DNA from: Lachnospiraceae bacterium
Lineage (GTDB): Bacteria > Bacillota > Clostridia > Lachnospirales > Lachnospiraceae
Assembly (NCBI GenBank): GCA_017940415.1
Contig: JAGAYR010000027.1
Span: forward strand, 1 to 64,000
Length of the DNA stretch: 64,000 nt
Direction of reading: 5' to 3'
Below are positions 1 through 8,812 of the stretch, in pieces (the stretch's first letter is position 1; each line of letters begins with the position of its first letter). The notes beneath the pieces were generated by a model. It saw only the letters and a list, made by a program, of their open reading frames with translations. It had not been told where the DNA came from and did not search any database. Both the position numbers and the translations under genes were made by a program.

Positions 1-55
1 AGTAGTCAACAAGCAGACCAAGGATAATTATGATGGCTACAACCATCAACATAGC

Positions 56-88
56 AAAAGGTGATCACTGATTATGTGACCACCTTTT
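56..88. terminator. Hairpin near the left edge, probable bidirectional terminator
   Basis: Arms AAAAGGTGATCAC and GTGACCACCTTTT flank a 7-base loop, with one mismatch, so each strand ends the stem in TTTT. It could end the minus-strand gene cluster that finishes at 169, or a plus-strand gene ending at the edge. Short open frames remain at the edge (plus frame 2 to a stop at 62-64; a hydrophobic minus frame beginning at 52), but neither has a usable ribosome binding site or enough length to call. A second small inverted repeat, GTCTGTC/GACAGAC at 114-132, lies beside it without a T-run. Confidence 0.5.
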
Positions 89-168
89 CTATTGATCATA
101 TTTTGTTTATTTTGTCTGTCTACTTGACAGACCCCAGATCAAAGAGAGTGCCGTAAGTTTGTACTAAA

Positions 169-489
169 TTATTTTTCCTGATTTGATACGGATATGTAGG
201 TGTATGCCACCAAAAGACCGACCGTAAGTGCCATCACACCCAGCAATGTCACTATGAACATAGCGGAATTCTGCTTGAAGAACAGGAACGGGATTCCCAG
301 GATTTCATAGATAAACGCGTAGACAAACCACAACAAGGCAACCTGATGATTGTACTTGATCGGGTCCTTAACCTTAGGAGCCTTGACTCCGGCAAAAAAT
401 CCCACTTCCGTCTGTGAAAACCACGCCCATACGCCGATACCGGCAAACATGAGCGCGACAATTGTCCAAATGATAAATGCGACTATCAT
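169..489 (-). CDS. Small integral membrane protein, family not recognised
   Basis: 106 residues. About three hydrophobic segments are visible: the N-terminus through 'FIIWTIVALMF', the middle 'ALLWFVYAFIYEILGIPFLFF', and a C-terminal 'MFIVTLLGVMALTVGLLVAY'. A motif 'GFFAGVKAPKVKD' sits in the first loop. I choose the ATG at 489 because GAAGGGG lies 11 bases upstream; a longer frame begins with TTG at 513 but has no ribosome binding site of its own. It follows another small membrane protein on the same strand and may be co-transcribed with it. The 'GVK.PKV' loop recurs in unassigned clostridial membrane proteins, but I cannot give a function. Confidence 0.7.
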   Translation of the reverse strand: MIVAFIIWTIVALMFAGIGVWAWFSQTEVGFFAGVKAPKVKDPIKYNHQVALLWFVYAFIYEILGIPFLFFKQNSAMFIVTLLGVMALTVGLLVAYTYISVSNQEK

Positions 490-566
490 ACGTGTTCCAA
501 CCCCTTCGAACAACTTAAGTCAACACATATATTCTACTCTTTTGCAGCGCACATAACAATCATTTA

Positions 567-1073
567 TTATGCGGTGAAATGCACTTCCCAAGCGATTATC
601 CACAGAAAAAGAATGATAACCGCCGCGGATACGGCATTTTTAACTTTAGAAGCATATATCCGGTTAAGTCCGGGCACGATAAGTTTCATAAAAAGAAGTG
701 CCATAATTCCAAAAAGGCAGCTGCTTATGGCGCTTACCCTGCCCTGAAATTGCAGCGGCCAGTCCCTGTAAGTCCAAAGAATCCTGTGAAATCTGTATTC
801 CAAAACGATCGCAGCTATATATTCGACCGTTGTGGTGATGACCACACTTCCCGTAAAAACGATCAGAGGATTTTTCACCTTACGAAACAGGAAATATAGG
901 ATCAGCATCCCGAATCCGTAGATAGGACAGCAGGGAATATGAAGCACGCCCCTGTCATAATATGTTTTGTACATAACATACACGCAACCGATCTCATACA
1001 GCCATCCTATAAAAGATGCCAGAAGAAACATCAACATGTATTTGGTTACGATCAGCGGGTTCTTCTCAGTCAT
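567..1073 (-). CDS. Putative ABC-transporter type IV-like membrane protein (CmpB/DUF1113-like)
   Basis: 168 residues with about five membrane segments. The N-terminal 'FIGWLYE' followed by 'RGVLHIPCCPIYGFG' and the later 'RFHRILWTYRDWPLQFQGR' are hallmarks of the family catalogued as putative ABC-transporter type IV (PF06541-like). Members have no demonstrated function, and no ATPase gene is adjacent, so a transport role is not supported here. The ATG at 1073 overlaps the TGA of the preceding acylphosphatase gene (TGATG), indicating translational coupling; the alternative GTG one codon earlier is less likely. Located in the cell membrane. Confidence 0.75.
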   Translation of the reverse strand: MTEKNPLIVTKYMLMFLLASFIGWLYEIGCVYVMYKTYYDRGVLHIPCCPIYGFGMLILYFLFRKVKNPLIVFTGSVVITTTVEYIAAIVLEYRFHRILWTYRDWPLQFQGRVSAISSCLFGIMALLFMKLIVPGLNRIYASKVKNAVSAAVIILFLWIIAWEVHFTA

Positions 1074-1339
1074 CACTTCACATCAAAATAACGTTCGTCC
1101 TCTACGACAGGGATCGTCTTTTTCTCGATATTATCTATCTGAATGAATCTTCCCCTGTCGATAGTTTGGATCATTTCGGCAATGCTTTCTTCATCACCCT
1201 GAACTTCCATTTCAACGGACCCGTCCCATGAGTTGTACACCCAGCCGGTCAGCCCCAGCATATCCGCAGCTCTGGTGGCGGTCCATCTGAAACCTACACC
1301 CTGAACGCGTCCTGTGAATCTGAAATAATATCTGATCAT
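1073..1339 (-). CDS. acyP: Acylphosphatase
   Basis: 88 residues, the normal size for this single-domain cytosolic enzyme, which hydrolyses acyl phosphates such as carbamoyl phosphate or 1,3-bisphosphoglycerate. The phosphate-binding loop 'GRVQGVGFR' is intact with its catalytic Arg, and the catalytic Asn is present in 'GWVYNSWDGSVE'. The ATG at 1339 overlaps the stop of the upstream PIN-like gene by four bases (ATGA) and the stop overlaps the next start, so three genes are translationally coupled. Carbamoyl phosphate synthase is encoded elsewhere in this window, but no direct link is implied. Confidence 0.95.
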   Translation of the reverse strand: MIRYYFRFTGRVQGVGFRWTATRAADMLGLTGWVYNSWDGSVEMEVQGDEESIAEMIQTIDRGRFIQIDNIEKKTIPVVEDERYFDVK

Positions 1340-1980
1340 TTATAATAATCTTCCACCGCGGGAGTTACCACTTCCATGTAGAATTCACCGATATAAGGGA
1401 ATCTCATGTAAAGCTTCTCTTTTATCTCGGATAAGACATTTTTCTTATTCTTTCCGTTAAGAGAAGTACGTACCGTATTAATAACAAAGTCGAAATCCTG
1501 TCTGGGGATTCCGCCGCCGTATTCATACAAAGCTTCTTCCACTTCCAGCAGGCACTTTGATAGCTTTCCGTTTCCTGTCATGACAGTATTTTTCGCAGAA
1601 GCTGCGGTATTCTTTTTCGAAGCGGGAGTTCCGATCTGTTCTTTTCTCTCCGCATTTATAAGGTCACTCATAAAGGCTATGACATTATCATATCCCTTGT
1701 TCCTGCTGATGATATAGACCTTAAGCGATTCTTTGTCATAAACTCCCGCAAGGTATCCCATGTATGCGGATATATACTTGTCTACGGATTCCATACCCTC
1801 GGGGATATTGTCGAATATCTGGCAATCGATATCCTTCTTCTTGGGCTTATCCGAATCCGTCAGTTTATCCTTGGTGGTAAGAAAGAAAATGACATTAGAA
1901 TTCTTGGGAATGCCGGAGTAAGTGAGTGTTACTCCGGCAAGTTTGATGTTCTCATAATCGATAAGATAATACGTTTCCAA
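1336..1980 (-). CDS. PIN/NYN-like domain protein
   Basis: 214 residues. The N-terminus 'YYLIDYENI' is the start of a NYN/PIN-like RNase fold with its first acidic residue, and 'VYIISRNKGYDNVIAFM' around residue 88 is the second metal-site strand. The usual Asp in 'S.DxGfD' is Asn here, although the following Asp is kept. A low-complexity Lys/Ala/Thr linker near residues 115-130 joins a C-terminal helical region of unknown role. Translation appears to start at TTG (1980): GAGGGAG lies 10 bases upstream and no in-frame ATG precedes the conserved motif. It may be an RNase or an RNA-binding relative with a weakened active site. First gene of the operon with acyP. Confidence 0.7.
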   Translation of the reverse strand: METYYLIDYENIKLAGVTLTYSGIPKNSNVIFFLTTKDKLTDSDKPKKKDIDCQIFDNIPEGMESVDKYISAYMGYLAGVYDKESLKVYIISRNKGYDNVIAFMSDLINAERKEQIGTPASKKNTAASAKNTVMTGNGKLSKCLLEVEEALYEYGGGIPRQDFDFVINTVRTSLNGKNKKNVLSEIKEKLYMRFPYIGEFYMEVVTPAVEDYYK

Positions 1981-2020
1981 AGCAGTAATTCTCCCTCATA
2001 TTGATTTCCCTCATAGAGCG

Positions 2021-2026
2021 ATTATA
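2021..2026 (-). promoter_or_regulatory. Candidate -10 element for the PIN/acyP operon
   Basis: A perfect TATAAT on the minus strand lies about 40 bases upstream of the TTG start, in the 83-base gap after the vWA gene. No good -35 box at 16-18 bases is visible, so this rests on the -10 alone. Confidence 0.35.
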
Positions 2027-2063
2027 CTATTTAAGCCCGGATACGTCCATACCGTGCCTTTCT

Positions 2064-2732
2064 TCACGCCCTCTCTTCGAAATCCTCCCTTATCTCCGCG
2101 AACATATCCGAATCTTCAAACATGTTGCTCATTGCCGCAGAGGACTTGCAGGCTCTGGCGCATCCAACCACCTTCGAAAGAACATCGTAGTTGAGCTTTA
2201 CTCCGCCGGCGTCACACTTGAAATTCACGGCCCTGTTTTCTTCCACTCCAAATCTTCCGGCAACTTCGATGGCGTCGATATTGGCTCCCAAGAATATAAA
2301 CTCCCAACCGTTCTTCGCCTTCTTCTTTTCAACCATCTTCTTTACTTTGTCAAAAGAATACTCTCTGCTGGCATTCTCCATACCGTCGGTGGTGATGATA
2401 AAGAGTGTCTTCTCGGGCTTTTCAGCTTCCGGCAGTGCTTTCTGAATCTTTCCGATACGGTGGATGGTTGAACCCAGAGCATCGAGAAGTGCCGTATTTC
2501 CTCTGACGTAATAATCCTTGTCGGTTATGGGCTCCATTTTTTTCAGATCAGCCCTGTCATGAAGGATCTCAGTAACCCCGTCAAACAGGATTGTTGAGAT
2601 AACCGCATCTCCGTCTTCCTTCTGCTGTTTTTCAAGCATGGAGTTGTATCCGCCGATGGTCTCATTTTCAAGACCTCTCATGGATCCGCTTCTGTCCAGT
2701 ATAAAAACAACCTCTGTTAATCCCTTCTTCAT
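2064..2732 (-). CDS. von Willebrand factor A (vWA) domain protein
   Basis: 222 residues, cytosolic, no signal peptide or membrane segment. The metal-ion-dependent adhesion site motif DxSxS is present as 'FILDRSGSMRG' near the N-terminus, followed by 'IGGYNSMLEKQ', a Thr in 'RGNTALLDALG' and an Asp in 'FIITTDGMENASREYS'. This is a compact stand-alone vWA protein of the Firmicute 'KKGLTEVVFILDRSGSM' type. The ATG at 2732 follows AGAGAGG by 8 bases; a longer frame upstream has no ribosome site. It lies after a degenerate macro/HTH gene, a pairing I recall from other clostridial genomes. The partner bound by the vWA domain is unknown. Confidence 0.85.
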   Translation of the reverse strand: MKKGLTEVVFILDRSGSMRGLENETIGGYNSMLEKQQKEDGDAVISTILFDGVTEILHDRADLKKMEPITDKDYYVRGNTALLDALGSTIHRIGKIQKALPEAEKPEKTLFIITTDGMENASREYSFDKVKKMVEKKKAKNGWEFIFLGANIDAIEVAGRFGVEENRAVNFKCDAGGVKLNYDVLSKVVGCARACKSSAAMSNMFEDSDMFAEIREDFEERA

Positions 2733-2837
2733 ATCATTTACCTCTCTTTCTTTAATACCGGTCATCCGGTGTTTTCTTTGTTGAGATAAATATATGGGAT
2801 AACAGGGGTTTAAAGGTCGCCTGTGAAGCGACATTTA

Positions 2838-3839
2838 TCATCCGCCTATGGTCGGCTGATCATGTTCAAAAAGTGCAAGGTTTATACGGTATATATCAAA
2901 CACCTTATTTTCTATGAAATACATAATGATAAGGTCGAACACGCTGCTTTCGGAAAAGGCATATCCGGCTCTTGCGATAAAATCCCTGGATTCATCGAGA
3001 TTCAGTTCCAGTGCAAGAGCAAATGCAACCGCGGTTATTTTCTTGGGCTGATATGAGGGATTCGATCTGATCTTGGAAAAAAGCTTCCTGTCCACATTAG
3101 CCTTCTGATATACTTCCGCATCCGTAAATCCCTTTTGATCTATGGTATTAAGAAGCAGTTCCTGCCAGGTATCGGAGAGATGTTTAACTCTTTCATCAAG
3201 TGTCATTCCGGCTGCCGCGCAGCTCATGGCAGCCATGGGCGCAGAGCCCATCACCGCAAATTCCGCATCATCCGGCTTATCATACCTTGCGGCCGACTCG
3301 CAGGGTTCGGCTGCCCCCTTAGCCCTTGCAGCTCTTTTCAAAAACGGCACGGAAAACTTTGCGGCCTTAGGAGCACTTTCGGAAACAGAATCTTCGGATA
3401 CCATATCATCTATGGAACATTCTTCTTCCTTGAGAGCAAAGTTCATGGACTCAAAGCTGTCCAGCTTGCTCATCAGATACTCGTCTATGCCTGATGAGAT
3501 GTCTTCCGGCAGATCCGTTTCATGATCATCATCGGCTGTCAGAATAACCCGGATATCAGAATCACCGGAAGCATTTGTGATAAACGATATCGCACCTGAG
3601 ATGGAAACATCTTCCGAAACCGGAACACACACACTTTCAAGTCCCAGCTGCGAAGCGGTTTTGATGCATTCGCTTAACACATTTTCAAATTCACATTTCT
3701 CATCGGCTGTGAAAATATACCTCGAACCCGGCTCATCCGAAAGAGCATAGATTATCTCGGAAGATCCGGTACCCGCAAATCTGAGAACAGCATCAGCATA
3801 AATTTCCGACATTCCGTTTTTGATTATCTGATATGTCAT
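2838..3839 (-). CDS. Degenerate macro-domain protein with C-terminal HTH-like region
   Basis: 333 residues. The opening 'MTYQIIKNGMSEIYADAVL' matches the start of macro domains ('F.II..DIT...ADAIV'), and residues about 50-115 ('ECIKTASQLGLESVCVPVSE' and onward) match the macro helix and strand that normally precede the ADP-ribose loop. The glycine-rich ADP-ribose loops are missing, so binding is doubtful. A Ser/Ala-rich linker leads to a C-terminal region from about residue 220 with 'TDAEVYQKANVDRKLFSKIR', the module found at the C-terminus of clostridial macro proteins and resembling an XRE-type HTH. The start has GGAGGG six bases upstream. It lies 16 bases after the hybrid kinase and 105 before the vWA gene. 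Confidence 0.7.
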   Translation of the reverse strand: MTYQIIKNGMSEIYADAVLRFAGTGSSEIIYALSDEPGSRYIFTADEKCEFENVLSECIKTASQLGLESVCVPVSEDVSISGAISFITNASGDSDIRVILTADDDHETDLPEDISSGIDEYLMSKLDSFESMNFALKEEECSIDDMVSEDSVSESAPKAAKFSVPFLKRAARAKGAAEPCESAARYDKPDDAEFAVMGSAPMAAMSCAAAGMTLDERVKHLSDTWQELLLNTIDQKGFTDAEVYQKANVDRKLFSKIRSNPSYQPKKITAVAFALALELNLDESRDFIARAGYAFSESSVFDLIIMYFIENKVFDIYRINLALFEHDQPTIGG

Positions 3840-3854
3840 GTTATTCCCTCCGAT

Positions 3855-6125
3855 TCAGCCTTCAGGTTCGAATTCAAGTATCTCGTCCTCGGTCTCGTGA
3901 ATCCCGCTTTCGTGAACAACGCTCCCGATTGCTTCAAGGATCCTGTCATATTCTTTGATAAATCCCGGATGATCCACCGTGATATAGTCTTTATCCCCTT
4001 CGTTCGCCGCTTTTTCAAGAAGAAGTGCTTTAGACGAAAGAGCCATTGCACCGATGGTTGCGGATGTACTCTTGACGGAGTGTACGATAACGCCGTATTC
4101 CTTCAGGTTTTCTTTTTCCAGATGAGCGGTCATCTTCTCTTTCTTATCGGAAGACGAGGATATAAACTCCGCAAGCATCTCCATATAAAACGATCTCTCA
4201 CCGCCGCAATGTGCTATTCCTTTATCAGTATCTATCCCGGCAGTTTTTAGTATTTCAAGTTCATCACCTTTTAGCTCTTCAGCATTCACTTCTTCATTTC
4301 CTTTTACGATGATAACCTTATCACTCGGAAGATACTTTCTGAGCATTGCTTCGAGCGATGTACTGTCGATAGGTTTGGTAAGGTAGTCATTAAAGCCCTT
4401 GGCAAGATATCTTTCCCTAGCGCCGACAACCGCATCCGCGGTCAGGCATATTACGGGAGTATCAATATTGGGACCGTCCTTATGAGCCTTGATATTACTC
4501 AGAGCCTCAGCTCCGTCCATTTCCGGCATTCTCTGATCCATAAGTATCACATCGTACTTATTACTGAGAGCCATCTCAACGGCTTCTTTGCCGCCTCCGG
4601 CAGTGTCAGTCCTGATCTTGGTATCCTTGAGAAATTCTGTAGCAACGATCAGGTTCATTCTTGTATCATCGACGATAAGTATCCTTGCGGAAGGAGCCCT
4701 GAAGCTTTCATGATATGCTGCTCTCAAATCGAAGCTCTTTTCAAATTTCTCTTTAAAATTCCCAACAGGCTCGCCGGATCTCACTATCTGGGGTATGGTT
4801 GCAATGAAAGTGGAGCCTTCTCCATACTTACTGCTTACGGCAATTTCACCGTTCATCATCTCCAGAAGCATCTTGGTTATCGCAAGCCCGAGACCGGTTC
4901 CTTCTTTGGTACTGTTTCTCTCAAGATCGACTCTTTCGAACTTGGCAAACAGTTTACCCAGGTTCTCATCGCTTATTCCAATGCCGGTATCCCTGACTTC
5001 TATAACAAGGTCCAGAACTTCCCGGCCGTCAACCATCCGGTTTTCTTTCACGCCGTACATCTTCAGCAAAACGCTTCCTTCATCGGTGTACTTAACCGCA
5101 TTGGTCAGAAGGTTGGTCATGATCTGTCTTACCCTGACCACATCCCCATAGAGATTGTCGGGAAGATTCTTATCGATATCGGTTATAAATTCAAGATTTT
5201 TTTCTTTTGCTTTGAAGCGGATCATGTTGCTGACATCATTCAGTAGTGAACTCAGCTGATACTCCACTTCGATGATATCCATCTTGCCTTCTTCAATCTT
5301 GGTGAAGTCGAGAATATCATTAATGATCGACAGCAGATTAGTTCCCGCAGAATCTACGTTGCCGGAATATGTCCTGATCCTCTTAAAAGCGTCGCGAAAT
5401 CCCGCAGAATCACTGTCTTCAAGTCTCTCCGCCTTGGCCGTCTCCCTGAGGATCATTTCGTTCATTCCAAGAACCGCATTGATAGGGGTTCTGATCTCGT
5501 GACTGGTATTTGCAAGGAAGTCCGTCTTGGCTTCACTTGCCTGTTTTGCAGACTCCAATGCAGCATCCTGTTTGATCTTAGCCTTAATGGTCTCATACTG
5601 GGCTATGGCGCACATAATGACGATGGCCAGATACATCATTGGCATTCTGGAATAGTAACTGTCGGGAAATCTGTAACCGTTCTTGCAAAGAGGCGAATGC
5701 ATATATACGGTCATTATGATGAAGAAAATAGATGTGAAATATATTCCGTAGAACAGATTGAAGAAAAAGTAAACCACCGGCACGGCAACAAATATCAGGA
5801 AGATACTGGTACCTTCTGTTCCGCCGGTGTACAGAAAAAAAGTAAATGTAACCCAATAGACGACGCACTGGATATTTATCGCAACATGCATAAGCCAGTT
5901 ACGTTTTTTCTTACCGAATTTACAAACAGAGAAATTAACTATGGCAATAGCCGTGAACAGAGCGCAGAAGAAAGCATAGATTGCCACAACATAATCTTTG
6001 CGGATGTAATTATCCACGCACAGATAAATGCAAAAGGGGACAACTACAGAATAGATGATGATGGATAATGTCAGATTGACCGATACATATCTTTCATCAA
6101 GTTTGAATCGTTTCTTTTTCGGCAT
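3855..6125 (-). CDS. Membrane hybrid histidine kinase with receiver and Hpt domains
   Basis: 756 residues. Residues 15-180 hold about six membrane segments with no extracellular sensor domain. The HisKA H-box is 'NTSHEIRTPIN' (His about 209). The ATPase domain has 'GTGLGLAI' and 'DTGIGIS'. A receiver near residues 500-620 has its phosphoacceptor Asp in 'VILMDQRMPEMDG', and a C-terminal Hpt domain has 'VHSVKSTSATIGA' with the phosphorylatable His. This is a complete internal phosphorelay with no DNA-binding output, so a separate response regulator must finish the path. ATG at 6125 is preferred over an upstream GTG because GGGAGGG directly precedes it. It sits between acylation genes and the macro/vWA genes on one strand. 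Confidence 0.93.
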   Translation of the reverse strand: MPKKKRFKLDERYVSVNLTLSIIIYSVVVPFCIYLCVDNYIRKDYVVAIYAFFCALFTAIAIVNFSVCKFGKKKRNWLMHVAINIQCVVYWVTFTFFLYTGGTEGTSIFLIFVAVPVVYFFFNLFYGIYFTSIFFIIMTVYMHSPLCKNGYRFPDSYYSRMPMMYLAIVIMCAIAQYETIKAKIKQDAALESAKQASEAKTDFLANTSHEIRTPINAVLGMNEMILRETAKAERLEDSDSAGFRDAFKRIRTYSGNVDSAGTNLLSIINDILDFTKIEEGKMDIIEVEYQLSSLLNDVSNMIRFKAKEKNLEFITDIDKNLPDNLYGDVVRVRQIMTNLLTNAVKYTDEGSVLLKMYGVKENRMVDGREVLDLVIEVRDTGIGISDENLGKLFAKFERVDLERNSTKEGTGLGLAITKMLLEMMNGEIAVSSKYGEGSTFIATIPQIVRSGEPVGNFKEKFEKSFDLRAAYHESFRAPSARILIVDDTRMNLIVATEFLKDTKIRTDTAGGGKEAVEMALSNKYDVILMDQRMPEMDGAEALSNIKAHKDGPNIDTPVICLTADAVVGARERYLAKGFNDYLTKPIDSTSLEAMLRKYLPSDKVIIVKGNEEVNAEELKGDELEILKTAGIDTDKGIAHCGGERSFYMEMLAEFISSSSDKKEKMTAHLEKENLKEYGVIVHSVKSTSATIGAMALSSKALLLEKAANEGDKDYITVDHPGFIKEYDRILEAIGSVVHESGIHETEDEILEFEPEG

Positions 6126-6153
6126 ATTCCCTCCCACCCTCAGGAACCGGGAA

Positions 6154-7230
6154 TCACGGAACGTTTATCCACGAATAATCATAATTCATGTAATACTCTT
6201 CGACAGCCTCAAAATACTCTTTGTAATTATCAAGTGTAAGCTCGTGCTCTCCGCTTGCCATGGCACGAAGTATCATATCCGACACATCTCCGCTGTAATG
6301 CTGAAGATCGGAATAATTATCAAGATTCGTTATGACATCAGTGTCATCATAGAAGCAGAACACATGTCCGTTATCGTATTTAAGAACTTCTTCCGTAACA
6401 AGTTCCATTTCCTCGATAAGTGCGGGGATATCGCCCTTTACATAATGATTGGTGTACCAGTCCGCTATGCAATAGGGCGGGAAGAAATAATAAAACTGAA
6501 CATCCGGATATGCGGCGATATTGGCGGTAAGATTTGCACGGACATTTGCGGTAAGCATATCCCTCTCTTCGTCCGTCATGTGAATCTCATCTCCGGATAC
6601 GGAGGCGTTTGTTACATAGGGGAGCACATATGCCGCGCCAAGAGGTCTGTCTTCGGCAAATCTCATATATGTATCGAAATTATCGGAAGGAACTCCGCTC
6701 ACCGTACGGCCGATACCGCCGTTTACATATTCGAACAGCACATCGGCATTATAAAGATATGCCTCATCGTTTAAGATGTTATTGTCGTACAGGAATGTGG
6801 GATCTGCAGCCTGGGGATTTCTATAATCGACTTCCGTCATGGCAAAATACATATCCATGCTTCGTATGACAAGTCTGATATTATCGTTATACTCAAGCGC
6901 TCTTCTTTCTCCGTCTCCGATCTCCTTGTAGTATCCGCCGGCATAGGTTGCTTTAACGCTCTTTACGCCAAACAGTTCATCAACAAGAGTTGCCCTGAAA
7001 TTCTCCGATACGGAAGTTCCTGTTATGAGTGCATCATATTCGAAGTTTTTGGTGATGCCGTTGTTCTGATATCTCTCATTATCCATGATATAAGAGAATC
7101 CTTCGACAGGCGCATGATAATGAAAGAAAGGATCCACATATGCAACCATCGCCCCCACTGCAATCATCAAAAGTGCCGTTATTGATAATTCCTGTATAAG
7201 AAATTTTTTCCAGACTTTTTTGTCTTCCAT
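6154..7230 (-). CDS. Membrane-anchored SGNH/AlgJ-DltD-like acyl-transfer partner
   Basis: 358 residues. One N-terminal membrane segment (about 12-32) precedes an extracytoplasmic domain. 'ALITGTSVSENF' supplies a GxS block I serine, and 'YSDLQHYSGD' near residue 295 supplies the Asp-x-x-His block typical of SGNH acyltransferase partners. Followed by 28 bases and the hybrid kinase gene. It begins just after the MBOAT gene, with GGAG five bases before the ATG. By analogy with AlgI/AlgJ and DltB/DltD, the MBOAT protein passes an acyl group across the membrane and this protein transfers it to an exported polymer. The polymer and acyl group cannot be told from sequence. Confidence 0.78.
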   Translation of the reverse strand: MEDKKVWKKFLIQELSITALLMIAVGAMVAYVDPFFHYHAPVEGFSYIMDNERYQNNGITKNFEYDALITGTSVSENFRATLVDELFGVKSVKATYAGGYYKEIGDGERRALEYNDNIRLVIRSMDMYFAMTEVDYRNPQAADPTFLYDNNILNDEAYLYNADVLFEYVNGGIGRTVSGVPSDNFDTYMRFAEDRPLGAAYVLPYVTNASVSGDEIHMTDEERDMLTANVRANLTANIAAYPDVQFYYFFPPYCIADWYTNHYVKGDIPALIEEMELVTEEVLKYDNGHVFCFYDDTDVITNLDNYSDLQHYSGDVSDMILRAMASGEHELTLDNYKEYFEAVEEYYMNYDYSWINVP

Positions 7231-7243
7231 TTATTCTCCGTGA

Positions 7244-8656
7244 TCAGAACTGGAAATATATAAAGCTCGAAACACCGTTTGCATACAGGAACGACCAGGT
7301 AAAAAGAAGTCCCGTTACGATTGCGGTAATCAGATTCGGCTTATATTTCTTTTCATAAATATTTTTTGTGCCAAGCAGGCATATGTAAGTTACGACATAG
7401 AAAAGAGGTATCGCGATATTTAAGTGATACCTGATAAAGGGAATCGTTCCCATGTCGAAGGTGTCATAGAACTGCACTGCAGGCATAATGTTATCGAACT
7501 TAAACATCTCACGGATCACATCCACAGCCATGGTAAGAGTGGGAGAAGCAAAGAACACCCATCCGATATTAACCAGTGCGAAGGTCACCGCCACCCTTAT
7601 AAACTTCGGTATCTTCTTAAGATGATCCCACGCAAGTCTTTCGATCACCATAAGAACTCCGTGAAGAGCACCCCAGATAATAAAGGTCCAGTTTGCGCCG
7701 TGCCAGAATCCGCTGATGATGAATATGGTCATCATGTTGATATAGGTTCTGACTCTGCCTTTACGATTACCCCCGAGAGGAAAATAGATATATTTTCTGA
7801 GGAAGGAGGTAAGGGAGATATGCCATCTTTTCCAGAAATCCCCTATAGATTCTGCCTTATAAGGTGAATTGAAATTCTTCGGGATATCGATGTTGAGCAT
7901 CTTGGATATGCCCGCTGCCATATCACAGTAACCGGAGAAGTCCAGATAGATCTGGAAGGTATATGCTACCGAGCAAAACCAGGCTTCAGTCAGTCCCAGA
8001 CCGCTTCCCAGGCCGAGTCCGTAAACAGACGCCCCCGAAAAACGTGTCGCAAGAAGAAGCTTCTTACTCATTCCCACCGTAAACCACACAAATCCCGTAG
8101 CTATATTCTCGGGATCGGGCCTGAATTTTGCGGGATCGTTTAACTGAGGAATAAATTCGTCATGTCTGGTAATGGGGCCCATGACCATTCTTGGGAAAAA
8201 CCATACATAAGCCAGATAATCAAGAACAGTGACTTTGTCCGTCTCTCCGCGATAGGAATCAACGCACCAGGTTATCATCTGGAAGGTGTAATAACTGATG
8301 GCTACCGGCAGAATAAGCGAAAACGGAGTGTACTCCGTGCCGGCTATCTTCGATATATTTTCCCCGAAAAAGTTCAGGTATTTAAAAAGCAAAAGAGGAA
8401 GAATGTTAATAATGATCCCGGTCGCCAGAAAGACGGGCTTTTTGTTTTTGCGGATAAATACCGAGAACAGATAATTGACCGCGCAGGAAGCGACGAGCAT
8501 AAGGAAAGAAGGAAGTCCGTAAAGGACAAAAAACAGCATCGATGCCGCTATAAGTACCCCTTTTGCAAGCTCGTTCTTTCCGCTTTTTCTTGCGGCATAA
8601 TAAAGTACCAGTACAACGGGTACGAATAATATGAATTTAACAGATAAAAATCCCAC
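7244..8656 (-). CDS. MBOAT family O-acyltransferase (AlgI/DltB-like)
   Basis: 470 residues, polytopic membrane protein of normal MBOAT length. The signature 'GFWHGANWTFIIWGALHG' near residue 310 contains the conserved catalytic His, and 'DFSGYCDMAAGISKMLNIDIPKNFNSPY' lies upstream as in AlgI/PatA members. The start is GTG (8656), which gives the expected 'GFLSVKFILFVPVVLVLYY' N-terminus; AAAGGA lies 11 bases upstream. First gene of a minus-strand run (MBOAT, SGNH, hybrid kinase, macro/HTH, vWA) with short gaps, driven by a promoter at 8706-8734. Confidence 0.93.
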   Translation of the reverse strand: MGFLSVKFILFVPVVLVLYYAARKSGKNELAKGVLIAASMLFFVLYGLPSFLMLVASCAVNYLFSVFIRKNKKPVFLATGIIINILPLLLFKYLNFFGENISKIAGTEYTPFSLILPVAISYYTFQMITWCVDSYRGETDKVTVLDYLAYVWFFPRMVMGPITRHDEFIPQLNDPAKFRPDPENIATGFVWFTVGMSKKLLLATRFSGASVYGLGLGSGLGLTEAWFCSVAYTFQIYLDFSGYCDMAAGISKMLNIDIPKNFNSPYKAESIGDFWKRWHISLTSFLRKYIYFPLGGNRKGRVRTYINMMTIFIISGFWHGANWTFIIWGALHGVLMVIERLAWDHLKKIPKFIRVAVTFALVNIGWVFFASPTLTMAVDVIREMFKFDNIMPAVQFYDTFDMGTIPFIRYHLNIAIPLFYVVTYICLLGTKNIYEKKYKPNLITAIVTGLLFTWSFLYANGVSSFIYFQF

Positions 8657-8705
8657 CTGATTTCAGTTCCTTTACTGTCCGAAACAAGATAAAAAACCAA
8701 TCTAT

Positions 8706-8734
8706 ATTATAGATTATGAACCCCACAGGGGCAA
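8706..8734 (-). promoter_or_regulatory. Sigma-A type promoter for the MBOAT operon
   Basis: On the minus strand TTGCCC (8729-8734) and TATAAT (8706-8711) are separated by exactly 17 bases. The -10 box lies inside a near-perfect palindrome, AATCTATATTATAGATT (8699-8715), which could also be a repressor site. Confidence 0.6.
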
Positions 8735-8747
8735 GGAAAAGGAATGT

Positions 8748-8775
8748 TTTACAAGGAACCTTATTATGATATATT
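8748..8775 (+). promoter_or_regulatory. Candidate promoter for the GT-C-like membrane protein
   Basis: TTTACA at 8748-8753 and TATATT at 8770-8775 with a 16-base spacer, about 38 bases before the ATG of the plus-strand gene. It is divergent from the MBOAT promoter. Confidence 0.45.
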
Positions 8776-8812
8776 TAGTTGTTGTAAAAGCTCATATTTT
8801 CGAGGTGGAGAG

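Noticed and set aside
1..52. Hydrophobic minus-strand frame starting at 52 and running off the left edge
   Set aside because: Only 17 codons are visible, the start lies directly after a terminator hairpin and has no ribosome site, so it cannot be called.
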